Assembly (NCBI GenBank): GCA_963530515.1
Contig: CAUSEC010000002.1
Location: 186,001 to 250,000 of the forward strand
Length of the DNA stretch: 64,000 nt
Reading direction: 5' to 3'
Origin: CBFFRJ01 sp963530515
Lineage (GTDB): Bacteria > Pseudomonadota > Gammaproteobacteria > Enterobacterales > Enterobacteriaceae
Shown: positions 35,178 to 42,967 of the stretch, piece by piece
How positions within the stretch are numbered: position 1 is the first letter of the stretch
How the letters are laid out: each line of letters starts with the position of its first letter
Notes under the pieces: generated by a model
Seen by the model: the letters and a program-made list of their open reading frames with translations, nothing else
Told to the model about the DNA's origin: nothing
Database searches by the model: none
Program-made: the position numbers and the translations under genes

Positions 35178-36287
35178 ATGTCAGTATCAAAAAATCAGCT
35201 TCGTTTACTGAGTCTGGCCTTAACCGCCGTCATTCCGGCGACCTGGGCCGCCGTGTTGCCAGAGACGCAGTCACTGGATCAGCTTTATCAGAAGGCGTTA
35301 AAAGAGGGCGGTGAAGTGGTGGTGTACGCCGGTGGTGATACGCCAGGTCAACAGGATGGTATCAAGCAGGCGTTCGAAAAACGTTTTCCTGGCATCAAAC
35401 TCAACGTGATTGTGGATTACAGTAAGTTCCATGATGCCCGCATTGATAACCAACTGGCGACCAACACGCTGGTGCCGGATGTGGTGCAACTGCAGACGCT
35501 TCAGGACTATCCTCGCTGGAAACAGGAAGGTGTGCTGATGGATTACAAACCCGCCGGTTGGGATAAAATCTGGCCTGCGTTTCGTGATAATGACGGTGCC
35601 TGGACCGGTGTGTTCGTTGATGCCTTCTCCAACGTCGTCAACGTGAAAGGATTACCGCAGAATAAATGGCCGCGTGAAGCGAAAGATTATCTCGACCCGG
35701 CGCTGAAAGATAAAATTGTGCTGACCTGGCCGAATGACGATGACGCAGTGCTGTTCTGGTTTAAACAGGTAGTCGATCAGTACGGCTGGGATTATGTTGC
35801 GAAAATGAAAGCGCAGAATCCGATGCTGGTACGTGGTACTCAGGCTCCCGCAGATGACGTGGAAAGCGGCAAAGCGCTGGCGACTTTCTCTACCGACGGT
35901 GCGTTAGCCGTGGACGACAAAGCGAACTCCCGCTTTATGCTGCCGGAGCACGATAAATTTGTCTCCTGGGCGCAGCGTGCGGCTATCTTCAAAAAAGCGA
36001 AACACCCGGAAACGGCCAGGCTGTACCTCAACTGGTTGCTGGATAAAAACACCCAGTCAAACGTCTGGTACATGTGGTCCGTGCGTACCGATGTGACGCC
36101 GGTGAAAGGCTATAAACACATCTGGGAATATAAGAACACCGATCCGGTTGCGTTCGAGAAATTCATGAGTGACCGCGCGGCGGTAGAACGTTTCCGTGCA
36201 CAAATGACGCTGTACTTCGGTGAAGTCACAGGGCAGCCGTCTCCGGGCTGGCCGGGTCTGCACCCGACGCAGGCGCTCGCCCACTAA
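35178..36287 (+). CDS. periplasmic solute-binding protein, family 1 (orphan)
   Basis: A 369-residue ABC-type binding protein. A signal peptide of about 24 residues (LLSLALTAVIPATWA) precedes the mature start AVLPETQSL. VVYAGGDTPGQQDGIKQAFEKRF, then PGIKLNV, and the hinge segment ATNTLVPDVVQLQTLQDY, are typical of family 1 iron/polyamine/organic-solute binders (AfuA/PotD-like). The ATG at 35178 has AGGGA upstream; an in-frame GTG at 35157 is less likely. No permease or ATPase gene is adjacent, so it may serve a distant transporter. A 13-base perfect inverted repeat follows, then a TetR gene. The ligand is unknown. Confidence 0.88.
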   Translation: MSVSKNQLRLLSLALTAVIPATWAAVLPETQSLDQLYQKALKEGGEVVVYAGGDTPGQQDGIKQAFEKRFPGIKLNVIVDYSKFHDARIDNQLATNTLVPDVVQLQTLQDYPRWKQEGVLMDYKPAGWDKIWPAFRDNDGAWTGVFVDAFSNVVNVKGLPQNKWPREAKDYLDPALKDKIVLTWPNDDDAVLFWFKQVVDQYGWDYVAKMKAQNPMLVRGTQAPADDVESGKALATFSTDGALAVDDKANSRFMLPEHDKFVSWAQRAAIFKKAKHPETARLYLNWLLDKNTQSNVWYMWSVRTDVTPVKGYKHIWEYKNTDPVAFEKFMSDRAAVERFRAQMTLYFGEVTGQPSPGWPGLHPTQALAH

Positions 36288-36296
36288 GAAGGGTAT

Positions 36297-36329
36297 GCCA
36301 GCAGTGTTACCTCGGATAACACTGCTGGC
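36297..36329. repeat. perfect 13-base inverted repeat between the binding-protein and TetR genes
   Basis: GCCAGCAGTGTTA and TAACACTGCTGGC are separated by seven bases. It lies 10 bases after the upstream stop and 63 bases before the TetR start. No T tract follows, so it may be an attenuator, an mRNA 3'-end protector or the TetR operator. Confidence 0.7.
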
Positions 36330-36391
36330 AAAACGCCGCTGTGTCAGTATCATGCGCCGGTACGGTTGTATTTACGGTTCAGGAACGGGTG

Positions 36392-36940
36392 ATGTCACAG
36401 GCAAAAAGCGAAGCGACAAAAGAGAGAATTATTCGTGGTGCGGCTGAGGTTATCCGTCGCGATGGGCTACAGGCCTGCACACACCGGGCGGTGGCGCAGG
36501 AGGCGGGGGTGTCTCTGGGCACCACGACCTATCAGTTTCGCACGCTTGATGATCTGTTAAGTGCGGTGATGCAACTGGCCATTGACGAGTTTGAACAAAG
36601 CACACGTCGCTGGCTGGAGATCAACACGAGCGCTTTGCCAGAAGAGACGTTGACGCGATTCGTGCTGTGGACGCTAAGTGAACGCTCCCGCTTAAATACG
36701 GAGTACGAATTATTTGTGGCGGCGGTATCGCGCCCTCTACTTCGCCCCAGCGCATTGCACTGGCTTAAGCTGCATGAACAGTTGTTGATGGAATATTTGC
36801 AGCTGACCCCGGAAAAAGCGAAAGCCGCAGTGTCCTTTATTGATGCGTGGCTGATGCGTGGCATTCTTGATGAGCCAGAGGCGCTTAACGCGCAGACGCA
36901 AATTCACGCCGTATTTAAAGCTATCGTTTATGGCGAATAA
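36392..36940 (+). CDS. TetR-family transcriptional regulator
   Basis: A 182-residue regulator. The N-terminal helix-turn-helix is KERIIRGAAEVIRRDGLQAC, then THRAVAQEAGVSLGTTTYQF. The remainder is a helical ligand domain without recognisable specificity. The ATG at 36392 has AGGA a few bases upstream; the longer frame adds non-family residues. It follows the orphan binding-protein gene on the same strand and may regulate it. Confidence 0.88.
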   Translation: MSQAKSEATKERIIRGAAEVIRRDGLQACTHRAVAQEAGVSLGTTTYQFRTLDDLLSAVMQLAIDEFEQSTRRWLEINTSALPEETLTRFVLWTLSERSRLNTEYELFVAAVSRPLLRPSALHWLKLHEQLLMEYLQLTPEKAKAAVSFIDAWLMRGILDEPEALNAQTQIHAVFKAIVYGE

Positions 36941-37235
36941 ATAAAATAACGTCTTTTATATTGCGTAATATTCCCGCTCCCCGTCATCGCTATTCCCGAG
37001 CGCCTGTAATGGGCAAAGGATATATTCTCTCGCCTCTTTGTGGACTTAACTTAAATTACGCTTTCTGCGATAGACGTTTGCGCTTTATATACGTAACCCG
37101 TTGTTAAGATTAATCTTAGAAATAATGAGAATAACTATTATTTGTTAGAGATGCTGACGTTTTTGACGTAAATTCATTTGCAAAAATTATGTTACAAATC
37201 CTGCGAATTTATTCACAACCAAGGACGTTTAGCGT
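36941..37235. other. 295-base AT-rich promoter region upstream of the Slam-system lipoprotein
   Basis: It contains the Fur box at 37121-37139 and AT tracts. No gene is visible. Confidence 0.5.
37121..37139. promoter_or_regulatory. Fur box upstream of the surface lipoprotein/Slam operon
   Basis: AATAATGAGAATAACTATT matches the 19-base Fur consensus GATAATGATAATCATTATC at 14 positions and is roughly symmetric. It ends 96 bases upstream of the lipoprotein ATG. It predicts repression in iron-replete cells. Confidence 0.7.
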
Positions 37236-37991
37236 ATGGGGATCTTAAAACCTGGCTTGTTACTGACCGCTTTTGTACTCACCGCATGTGGCGGAGGGGG
37301 TGGCGGCGGCGGTGGGAGCAGCGACAGCACACCGCCGGCGACAACGGCACCTGTGCAAACGGATAATGGCAATACCGACGGAAATACCAGTACCACTCCT
37401 GCAACACCCACCACGGCTCCGGTCAGCCTGGCCACCGGCGGCACCATTGTTGGCTGGACTTACACCACGCCAGAAGGCCGTGAATACGTTATGCGCGGGA
37501 CGGGCATCTCAGCAGGGCTGGTGCAAACCCAGATGTTGACCCGTGACGATCGCAGCAAAGTGTCCGGCACATCATGGTGCTGTGGTCGGATGAGCTACAC
37601 CACCTTCGGGACCTGGACTCAGTTCGAAAAAGGTGTGCATGACGTGTTCTACACCGGCGATGCCACTCTGGCCGCCAATGTCCCGACGCAGGGTACGGCA
37701 ACCTATACAGGTTACGGGATGCGTGAAAGCACGCTTAGCGATGCCACCTTTAACATTGATTTCGCAGCGAAAACCATCAATGGCACCGTTGCCGCGGGTG
37801 AGACCTTCGGCAGCGATATCGCCATGCAGGGCACTATTGCCAACGGTGGTTTCACCGGTAACGCGCAATCGGGTGGCCAGGCAGGTACCTTCACCGGTCA
37901 CTTCAACGGCCCGGCGGCAGAAGAGTTAGGCGGTCTTGCGCAGTTCGCAGACAGCACTAAAAACGCATCCTTTGGCGCAACGCGTCAATAA
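37236..37991 (+). CDS. Slam-dependent-type surface lipoprotein (TbpB-like barrel)
   Basis: A 251-residue lipoprotein. The signal ends in the lipobox LTAC with acylated Cys18, followed by nine consecutive glycines and a Ser/Thr/Pro/Asn-rich linker to about residue 65. The remaining domain ends with beta-strand repeats (YTGYGMRESTLSDATFNIDF; GNAQSGGQAGTFTGHFNGP; EELGGLAQF), the pattern of the C-terminal barrel of TbpB/HpuA-like proteins. Such lipoproteins are moved to the cell surface by Slam and bind host iron or haem proteins. The adjacent Slam gene and the Fur box support that. A hairpin separates the two genes. The ligand is unknown; a Cys-Cys pair (SWCCGRMSY) is unusual. Confidence 0.8.
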   Translation: MGILKPGLLLTAFVLTACGGGGGGGGGSSDSTPPATTAPVQTDNGNTDGNTSTTPATPTTAPVSLATGGTIVGWTYTTPEGREYVMRGTGISAGLVQTQMLTRDDRSKVSGTSWCCGRMSYTTFGTWTQFEKGVHDVFYTGDATLAANVPTQGTATYTGYGMRESTLSDATFNIDFAAKTINGTVAAGETFGSDIAMQGTIANGGFTGNAQSGGQAGTFTGHFNGPAAEELGGLAQFADSTKNASFGATRQ

Positions 37992-37998
37992 ATCGTTT

Positions 37999-38021
37999 TC
38001 CGGTCAGCTTGTCTGACCGGA
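37999..38021 (+). terminator. intercistronic hairpin between lipoprotein and Slam genes
   Basis: TCCGGTCAG and CTGACCGGA form a perfect nine-base stem with a five-base loop, eight bases after the lipoprotein stop. Its weak T content suggests an attenuator or mRNA-stability element that lowers Slam expression. Confidence 0.55.
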
Positions 38022-38043
38022 TCTTCTGATGGTAAGTCTTCCT

Positions 38044-39459
38044 ATGAACATTTTGCGTACGGGCGCACTGAGTCTGTTGTGCCCGCTGGGCGTGGCCTTT
38101 GCCGCGCCGCCAGAAACCGATGCGATTCCCGCTGCTCCCCACTTTGAACGCCTGACGACGCCAGATAAGCGTACGGAAGCTGGCGAGAAAACCTTGCACA
38201 TCACCAACGCCCAGCTGGCTGAGCAGCCGGAACTGGCGATGGCGTTGCTTAACCAGGCCGTGCAGGAAGGCAAATGGCCGATGGTCAGTGCAATTTTGCC
38301 CGTCTACGAGGCGTCGCCAGACCCGGATCGCACCCTGATTCAGTTTGCCAAAGCCGGGCTTGCCCGTAGTCAGGGGCATTACGACGAGGCGGTGGCGCAG
38401 TATCGCGCGATCCTGAGTGCCCATCCTGATTTTGCAGCAGTACGCCTGGATTTGGCCCGGGCGATGTATGAAAACCACCAGTATGATGCCGCCGAATATC
38501 AGTTTCGCCTCGTATTGCAAAGTAATCCGCCGGATAATATTCAGCACGTCATTGCGCAATATCTTGAGCGCATCCAAAAGGGCAGCGCATTAACCGGGAC
38601 ATTAAGCGTCAGTTATCTGAATGACAGCAACGTGAATAATGCGTCATCCGGTAAAACAATTCGCGTTGGCGATCGTCTCTTTATTCGTAATAAAGACAGT
38701 TATCCCCAGCGCGGGGAAGGTATGTGGTTTAGTGGCTCGCTGCAAAAAGATGTGCAGGTATACGACCAGCACGGATTACGTTTTCTCGGCACGGTAAACG
38801 GCAAGAGTTACTGGAATAACCATGACTTTGACGATATTACCAGTCGCGCGTATGCCGGGTACCAGTGGCGTAATTTCCGTCAGCAATTTGCGTTATTACC
38901 TTTTTATGAAAAAAGGTGGTACGGCACCGAGGCGTATTCTTCCGGGCCTGGCGTACGCGCGGAATACAGTTATTTGCTCTCGCCCACCTGGCAGGTGAGT
39001 CAGGCGCTGGAATATCAAAAGCTGGATTATGATGATGACGATTACCGTTTTTTGCGCGGGCATAATCGTTACACCTCGACCACGCTGTCGCATGCGTTCA
39101 GCAGCCGGGTATCGGGCTTCGCCGGGTTCGATTTACTCGATCAGCAAACGGCTTCCCGCAGCGAATCCAACCATCGCGTGGGCGTGCGCAGCGGTGTGCA
39201 GGTGGATTTGCCCTGGCAGGTTTCGTTTGCGGCGACCACCGCGTTTGCAAAGCGCAGCTATCAGGCAGACAGCGACATCTTCTCCACGCGTCGCAAAGAT
39301 GATGAGCAATTTTATAATCTGTCGCTCTGGCACCGGGATCTCTATTTCTTCGGCGTGATGCCAAAACTGAATTTCAGCAACAAGCGGGTCGACAGCAACA
39401 TCGATTTTTACGATTACCGGCAGCGAAATATCACGCTGTCGCTGGATAAAAACTTTTAA
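38044..39459 (+). CDS. Slam outer-membrane translocon (surface lipoprotein assembly modifier)
   Basis: A 471-residue protein with a signal peptide ending at AFA (residues 1-22). Periplasmic TPR repeats occupy about residues 50-180 (AGLARSQGHYDEAVAQYRAI, then FAAVRLDLARAMYENHQYDA). The C-terminal barrel (DUF560, about 185-471) contains SVSYLNDSNVNNAS and alternating strands, and ends DYRQRNITLSLDKNF with the terminal Phe recognised by BAM. Slam proteins move lipoproteins to the outer leaflet. The ATG at 38044 is preferred; an ATG at 38029 adds five residues. It follows its presumed client lipoprotein in one operon. Confidence 0.88.
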   Translation: MNILRTGALSLLCPLGVAFAAPPETDAIPAAPHFERLTTPDKRTEAGEKTLHITNAQLAEQPELAMALLNQAVQEGKWPMVSAILPVYEASPDPDRTLIQFAKAGLARSQGHYDEAVAQYRAILSAHPDFAAVRLDLARAMYENHQYDAAEYQFRLVLQSNPPDNIQHVIAQYLERIQKGSALTGTLSVSYLNDSNVNNASSGKTIRVGDRLFIRNKDSYPQRGEGMWFSGSLQKDVQVYDQHGLRFLGTVNGKSYWNNHDFDDITSRAYAGYQWRNFRQQFALLPFYEKRWYGTEAYSSGPGVRAEYSYLLSPTWQVSQALEYQKLDYDDDDYRFLRGHNRYTSTTLSHAFSSRVSGFAGFDLLDQQTASRSESNHRVGVRSGVQVDLPWQVSFAATTAFAKRSYQADSDIFSTRRKDDEQFYNLSLWHRDLYFFGVMPKLNFSNKRVDSNIDFYDYRQRNITLSLDKNF

Positions 39460-39518
39460 TATGCGGCGTGCCAGGCCTGGTGGCTTAGCACGCTTAGCTG
39501 CGAGTTGAAGATGAGTCC

Positions 39519-40451
39519 TCAATATAAGCAGGCATGAATCAGCGTGCGTACTGCAATGCCCACGATTGCGCCGGGAATGACATAGCGGAACAATCTGACG
39601 AAGCGGCTGGCGATGCCTAAGTAAATCCCCACGCCCGGCAGGTCGAACGTCTGAATCAGAAAGCCTGCCGATGCGTTGACCTGTTGAGGGGTGACCAGGC
39701 CTTTGCTGAGCAATTCAGAAATAACGCCAAAATAAGCGGTGCCCCCGGCGAGGAATTTGGTCAGCGTGGGCAAGACATACACCTGGGGAATATTAAACCA
39801 GAGCAGTACCGGCGACAGCAGGGTGGTGAGTGCGCTGACCACACCGGCTTCTTTTAATATTCCAACGATGGTTAACGAGAGCAGCAGCATCGGCAGCGAA
39901 CCCAGCGCCAGGCGTATCGCGTCGCTACCCGCGCCGTTAATGATATTGATAAGGCTGGTGGACGACTTGTCGTTCAGCGTGTCACTTACCTCGCTGTTGG
40001 GGATAGCCGTCGAGAGTTTTTTACCAAACAGGTGATAGGTAACTGCCGCGGCGGCGAGCCCGCCGATAATCGAAATCACAATGGCACTTCCCCAGTGCAA
40101 ACCAAAGGGGATCAGCGGGTAGAACACGTTGCCTTGCCCCATCGCAAAGAGCATAGCCAGCGCAGCGGCAAGCTGGCGCTCCGACGTCCCGCGTTTTTCC
40201 ATGATGGCGAGGGCGGCAATCGGGGCGGCAAAGCTGACGAAATTCAGTTGGATCAGGGCAAAAATGGCGAGCCCGGAGATGCCGAAAGGTTTAAGAACCG
40301 GGGTGGTAAGGCGAACAACGGCATCCACAATCCCTTTAGCTTCCAGGTATTTCATCACAATCAGCATGATTATCATGATGGGGATGAGGGTATACAGCGC
40401 GACATCAACAGACGTTTTTCCTGCTGACATAATGACGTCGATAATATTCAT
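39519..40451 (-). CDS. nucleoside-recognition (Gate) domain membrane protein
   Basis: A 310-residue inner-membrane protein with about eight to nine helices and two Gate-type repeats, one in each half (about residues 15-135 and 175-305). Charged and polar family residues appear in QLNFVSFAAPIAALAIMEKR and LTKFLAGGTAYFGVISELL. The family is linked to nucleoside or ion permeation, and in Bacillus to SpmA/SpmB; the substrate in enterics is not known. The ATG at 40451 has AGGA seven bases upstream. It appears to be a single-gene unit. Confidence 0.75.
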   Translation of the reverse strand: MNIIDVIMSAGKTSVDVALYTLIPIMIIMLIVMKYLEAKGIVDAVVRLTTPVLKPFGISGLAIFALIQLNFVSFAAPIAALAIMEKRGTSERQLAAALAMLFAMGQGNVFYPLIPFGLHWGSAIVISIIGGLAAAAVTYHLFGKKLSTAIPNSEVSDTLNDKSSTSLINIINGAGSDAIRLALGSLPMLLLSLTIVGILKEAGVVSALTTLLSPVLLWFNIPQVYVLPTLTKFLAGGTAYFGVISELLSKGLVTPQQVNASAGFLIQTFDLPGVGIYLGIASRFVRLFRYVIPGAIVGIAVRTLIHACLY

Positions 40452-40627
40452 TGAAGATCCTGATGAAGATTCACGAAGCGAAATCTACACCTCTGACAGT
40501 GAGCGTACCGTCCATGTTGTGCTCTTAACGCCGCTTTGTCTAATAAGGGAAAATGATTTGTCGTAGGGCAAATAGAGCAGGATTACATGAGGTTGGGGAA
40601 AAAATACACGAAGACGGGATGAACAGA

Positions 40628-40669
40628 GGCGGCAGCAAAACAGACAGGGCACGGCGAAGACCGTGCCCT
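40628..40669 (-). terminator. intrinsic terminator of the oxidoreductase-TetR operon
   Basis: On the minus strand AGGGCACGG pairs with CCGTGCCCT around a six-base loop, followed after five bases by four T. It lies 11 bases past the oxidoreductase stop. Confidence 0.7.
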
Positions 40670-40679
40670 AAAGCGCGAA

Positions 40680-41636
40680 TCACGGTAGCAGAATAATGCG
40701 GCCCAGCACGTGATTATCCTCGGCATAGCGGTGGGCCAGCGCCGCATCGGCCAGTGAGAAATGGCGGTCTGTCACGACGTTAAATTTGCCTTCTCTGGCC
40801 TCGTTTAGCAGGCTGTCAACCAGGTTTCTGGCTTGCAGGGTGGCCAGTTCACGTCCCCAGAACAGCCCCGTCAGAGTCTGGTTGGCGTTTTGCAGGGCGG
40901 TTAAATCAGCCTGCGCTGCGCCGCCAGCATTGCCTGCAAGCACGACGGTTCCCCATTCGCGCAGGCAGGCGAGTGATTGGGCAAGCGTGGCACCCACAAG
41001 CTCAAGCACGCAATCCACCCCCGTTCCCTGGGTCAGGCGGTGCACCTCAGCCACGATGTCCTGCTGGCGATAATCCAGCGCAGTGTCAAGGCCCAGCGCC
41101 TGTAATGCCGGCACACGCTCCTGGCCCGAAAGCGTCGCCAGTACGCGGATGCCCCGGGCTTTGGCCAGCTGGATTGCCGCCACCCCGACGCCCCCTGCGC
41201 CACCCTGAATCAGTAAGGTATCGCCCGTTTTCAGCCCGCCACGCACGAATAACCCCTGCGCCGCCGTGCCGAAACTGACCGGAATGACGCTTGCCGTCAC
41301 GGCATCAAGGCCATCAGGGATCAGCCACGACCAACTGGCAGAAACGGCCCGGTATTGTGCGTGAGATCCTGATAACGCCAGGGTCGCAACGCGTTGACCG
41401 GGCCTGCGATCCCGGACCTGTTGCCCGACTTCAACTACAGTCCCCGCCGCCGAGTAACCCGGTATGGTTCCACCGATGGCAGCCGGGCTGGTGGCGCGAT
41501 TAATCAGATCTCCCCCTTCCAGAGCAATGGCTTCGACTTCAATGAGTATTTCATCGGGGCCACACTGCGGGCGGGGAACGTCACCATACTGCAAAACCTC
41601 CGGGCCTCCTGGCTGAACATAGCGTGCCGCTTTCAT
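40680..41636 (-). CDS. NADPH:quinone oxidoreductase-like enzyme (MDR family, zinc-independent)
   Basis: A 318-residue medium-chain dehydrogenase/reductase. The N-terminal catalytic domain begins MKAARYVQPGGPEVLQYGDV. The NADP-binding motif is IQGGAGGVGVAAIQLAKARG at about residues 140-160. The zinc-ligand cysteines of alcohol dehydrogenases are absent, so it is of the quinone oxidoreductase type, reducing quinones or reactive enals. It is co-transcribed behind the TetR gene (14-base gap) and diverges from a Rid-family gene. Confidence 0.87.
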   Translation of the reverse strand: MKAARYVQPGGPEVLQYGDVPRPQCGPDEILIEVEAIALEGGDLINRATSPAAIGGTIPGYSAAGTVVEVGQQVRDRRPGQRVATLALSGSHAQYRAVSASWSWLIPDGLDAVTASVIPVSFGTAAQGLFVRGGLKTGDTLLIQGGAGGVGVAAIQLAKARGIRVLATLSGQERVPALQALGLDTALDYRQQDIVAEVHRLTQGTGVDCVLELVGATLAQSLACLREWGTVVLAGNAGGAAQADLTALQNANQTLTGLFWGRELATLQARNLVDSLLNEAREGKFNVVTDRHFSLADAALAHRYAEDNHVLGRIILLP

Positions 41637-41650
41637 TTTCGCTTACCTCC

Positions 41651-42256
41651 TCAGGAACGTTGTGCAGAGGGATGACGCAACCCCTCTGCCAGTTGGGTAA
41701 ATGCCTCAATCACTTTCGGTAGCGCCTGTTCGGGATGGTCGCTGGCGGCAACCCACAGAGCGGCGTTCAGGGCGGCGCTGTTGAGCAAATGTGCAGCCGC
41801 GTCCACATCGACCGGTTTCATTACCCCGCGCGCGATCATTGCCTTTACGGCAAGACGCGTTGCTTCCAGGCAGCCATTCTGGCTGGGCCAGCGGCTGGGA
41901 TCGCCAAGAAATGCCGGGCCGTCGAGCAGGACAATACGCTGCACTTCGGCATCCAGCGCCAGCTCAATGTAGGCCGTGCCTTCCGCCAGTAATCTCTCCC
42001 AGTCATCCGTGATCCCGGCGGCTACCGCTTTGGCTCGCTGCGCCATTTCCCCGTCAACCTGCGCGACAACGGCGGCAAGCAGACCCTGCTTGTCACCAAA
42101 GTTGTGATACAGCGCACCACGGGTGAGGCCGACGCTGGCGGTCAGTTCGTCCATCGATGCGGCGGCAAAGCCTTTCTCGGCGAAGGCGATGCGCGCGGCG
42201 GCGATCAGTTTGCTGCGGTTTTCTTCCATTGTTTCGGCGCGACGTCGGGCAGCCAT
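41651..42256 (-). CDS. TetR-family transcriptional regulator
   Basis: A 201-residue regulator. The helix-turn-helix is ASMDELTASVGLTRGALYHN, then FGDKQGLLAAV. The C-terminal domain is helical (TetR_C type). The ATG at 42256 has AGGAG five bases upstream, better than the ATG at 42274. It heads the operon with the quinone oxidoreductase gene, with three copies of a palindrome just upstream, which strongly suggests autoregulation and control of the divergent gene. Confidence 0.9.
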   Translation of the reverse strand: MAARRRAETMEENRSKLIAAARIAFAEKGFAAASMDELTASVGLTRGALYHNFGDKQGLLAAVVAQVDGEMAQRAKAVAAGITDDWERLLAEGTAYIELALDAEVQRIVLLDGPAFLGDPSRWPSQNGCLEATRLAVKAMIARGVMKPVDVDAAAHLLNSAALNAALWVAASDHPEQALPKVIEAFTQLAEGLRHPSAQRS

Positions 42257-42270
42257 AGCGACTCCTTTTG

Positions 42271-42339
42271 ACATACGTGACGTATCTCAGTTGACATACG
42301 ATGCGTATGTGTGATTAATTTCATATACGGCGTGTATAT
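42271..42339. promoter_or_regulatory. three copies of ATACGNNNCGTAT, candidate TetR operators
   Basis: ATACGTGACGTAT (42273-42285), ATACGATGCGTAT (42296-42308) and ATACGGCGTGTAT (42325-42337, one mismatch). Centres are 23 and 29 bases apart in the 144-base divergent spacer. The first two are perfect 13-base palindromes. They span the promoters of the tetR-type and Rid-type genes. Confidence 0.75.
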
Positions 42340-42400
42340 TAAATCATGTATGCGCTTTACGCACTTTCCATCGCACCACGACCCCAGAAAAGGTAACTCT

Positions 42401-42793
42401 ATGATCCCGCGTGAACCGATTTTCCCCGCCAACCGCCACGCACTGTATGAAGCGCATGGCTACTCCGCCGCCATCCGCTCAGGCGATTTGCTGTTTGTTT
42501 CCGGCCAGGTGGGCAGCCGTGCAGACGGCTCCCCGGAACCGGACTTTGCCGCCCAGGTTCAGCTCGCTTTTGATAATCTGCGCGCGACGCTCGCGGCGGC
42601 AGGCTGCACCTTCGACGACCTGATTGATGTCACCACGTTCCATACCGACCCCGAGAACCAGTTTGCGACCCTTATGCAGGTGAAGGCGGCGATATTCCCG
42701 CAGCCGCCATACCCAAACTGGACGGCGGTGGGGGTGACCTGGCTGGCAGGGTTTGATTTTGAAATTAAGGTGATTGCCCGTATTCCCGCGTAA
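42401..42793 (+). CDS. Rid-family (YjgF/YER057c/UK114) protein lacking the imine-deaminase arginine
   Basis: A 130-residue Rid protein. Typical segments are GDLLFVSGQVGSRADGSPEP, AAQVQLAFDNLRATLAAAGC and FDDLIDVTTFHTD. At the usual 'P-A-R-S' position of RidA, where the arginine binds the imino acid, it has PNWT, so it probably belongs to a subgroup (Rid4-7 type) without 2-aminoacrylate deaminase activity. The ATG at 42401 has AAAAGG upstream. It is divergent from the TetR-oxidoreductase operon and probably shares its control. Confidence 0.88.
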   Translation: MIPREPIFPANRHALYEAHGYSAAIRSGDLLFVSGQVGSRADGSPEPDFAAQVQLAFDNLRATLAAAGCTFDDLIDVTTFHTDPENQFATLMQVKAAIFPQPPYPNWTAVGVTWLAGFDFEIKVIARIPA

Positions 42794-42967
42794 GGGCAGA
42801 CATTCAAGGCCTGTCGGGGCCCGGCATGGTGGGGGGACGACAGGCGAATTATTTATGTGATGAATATCTTGAGTTTTGCACCTGTAACATACCTGTCATC
42901 TCCTTCTCATTAAGCTGTCGGCAGGACATTTTCGCCTCTGCCGCGCAGGGGCCTGAGGATCACGCTT

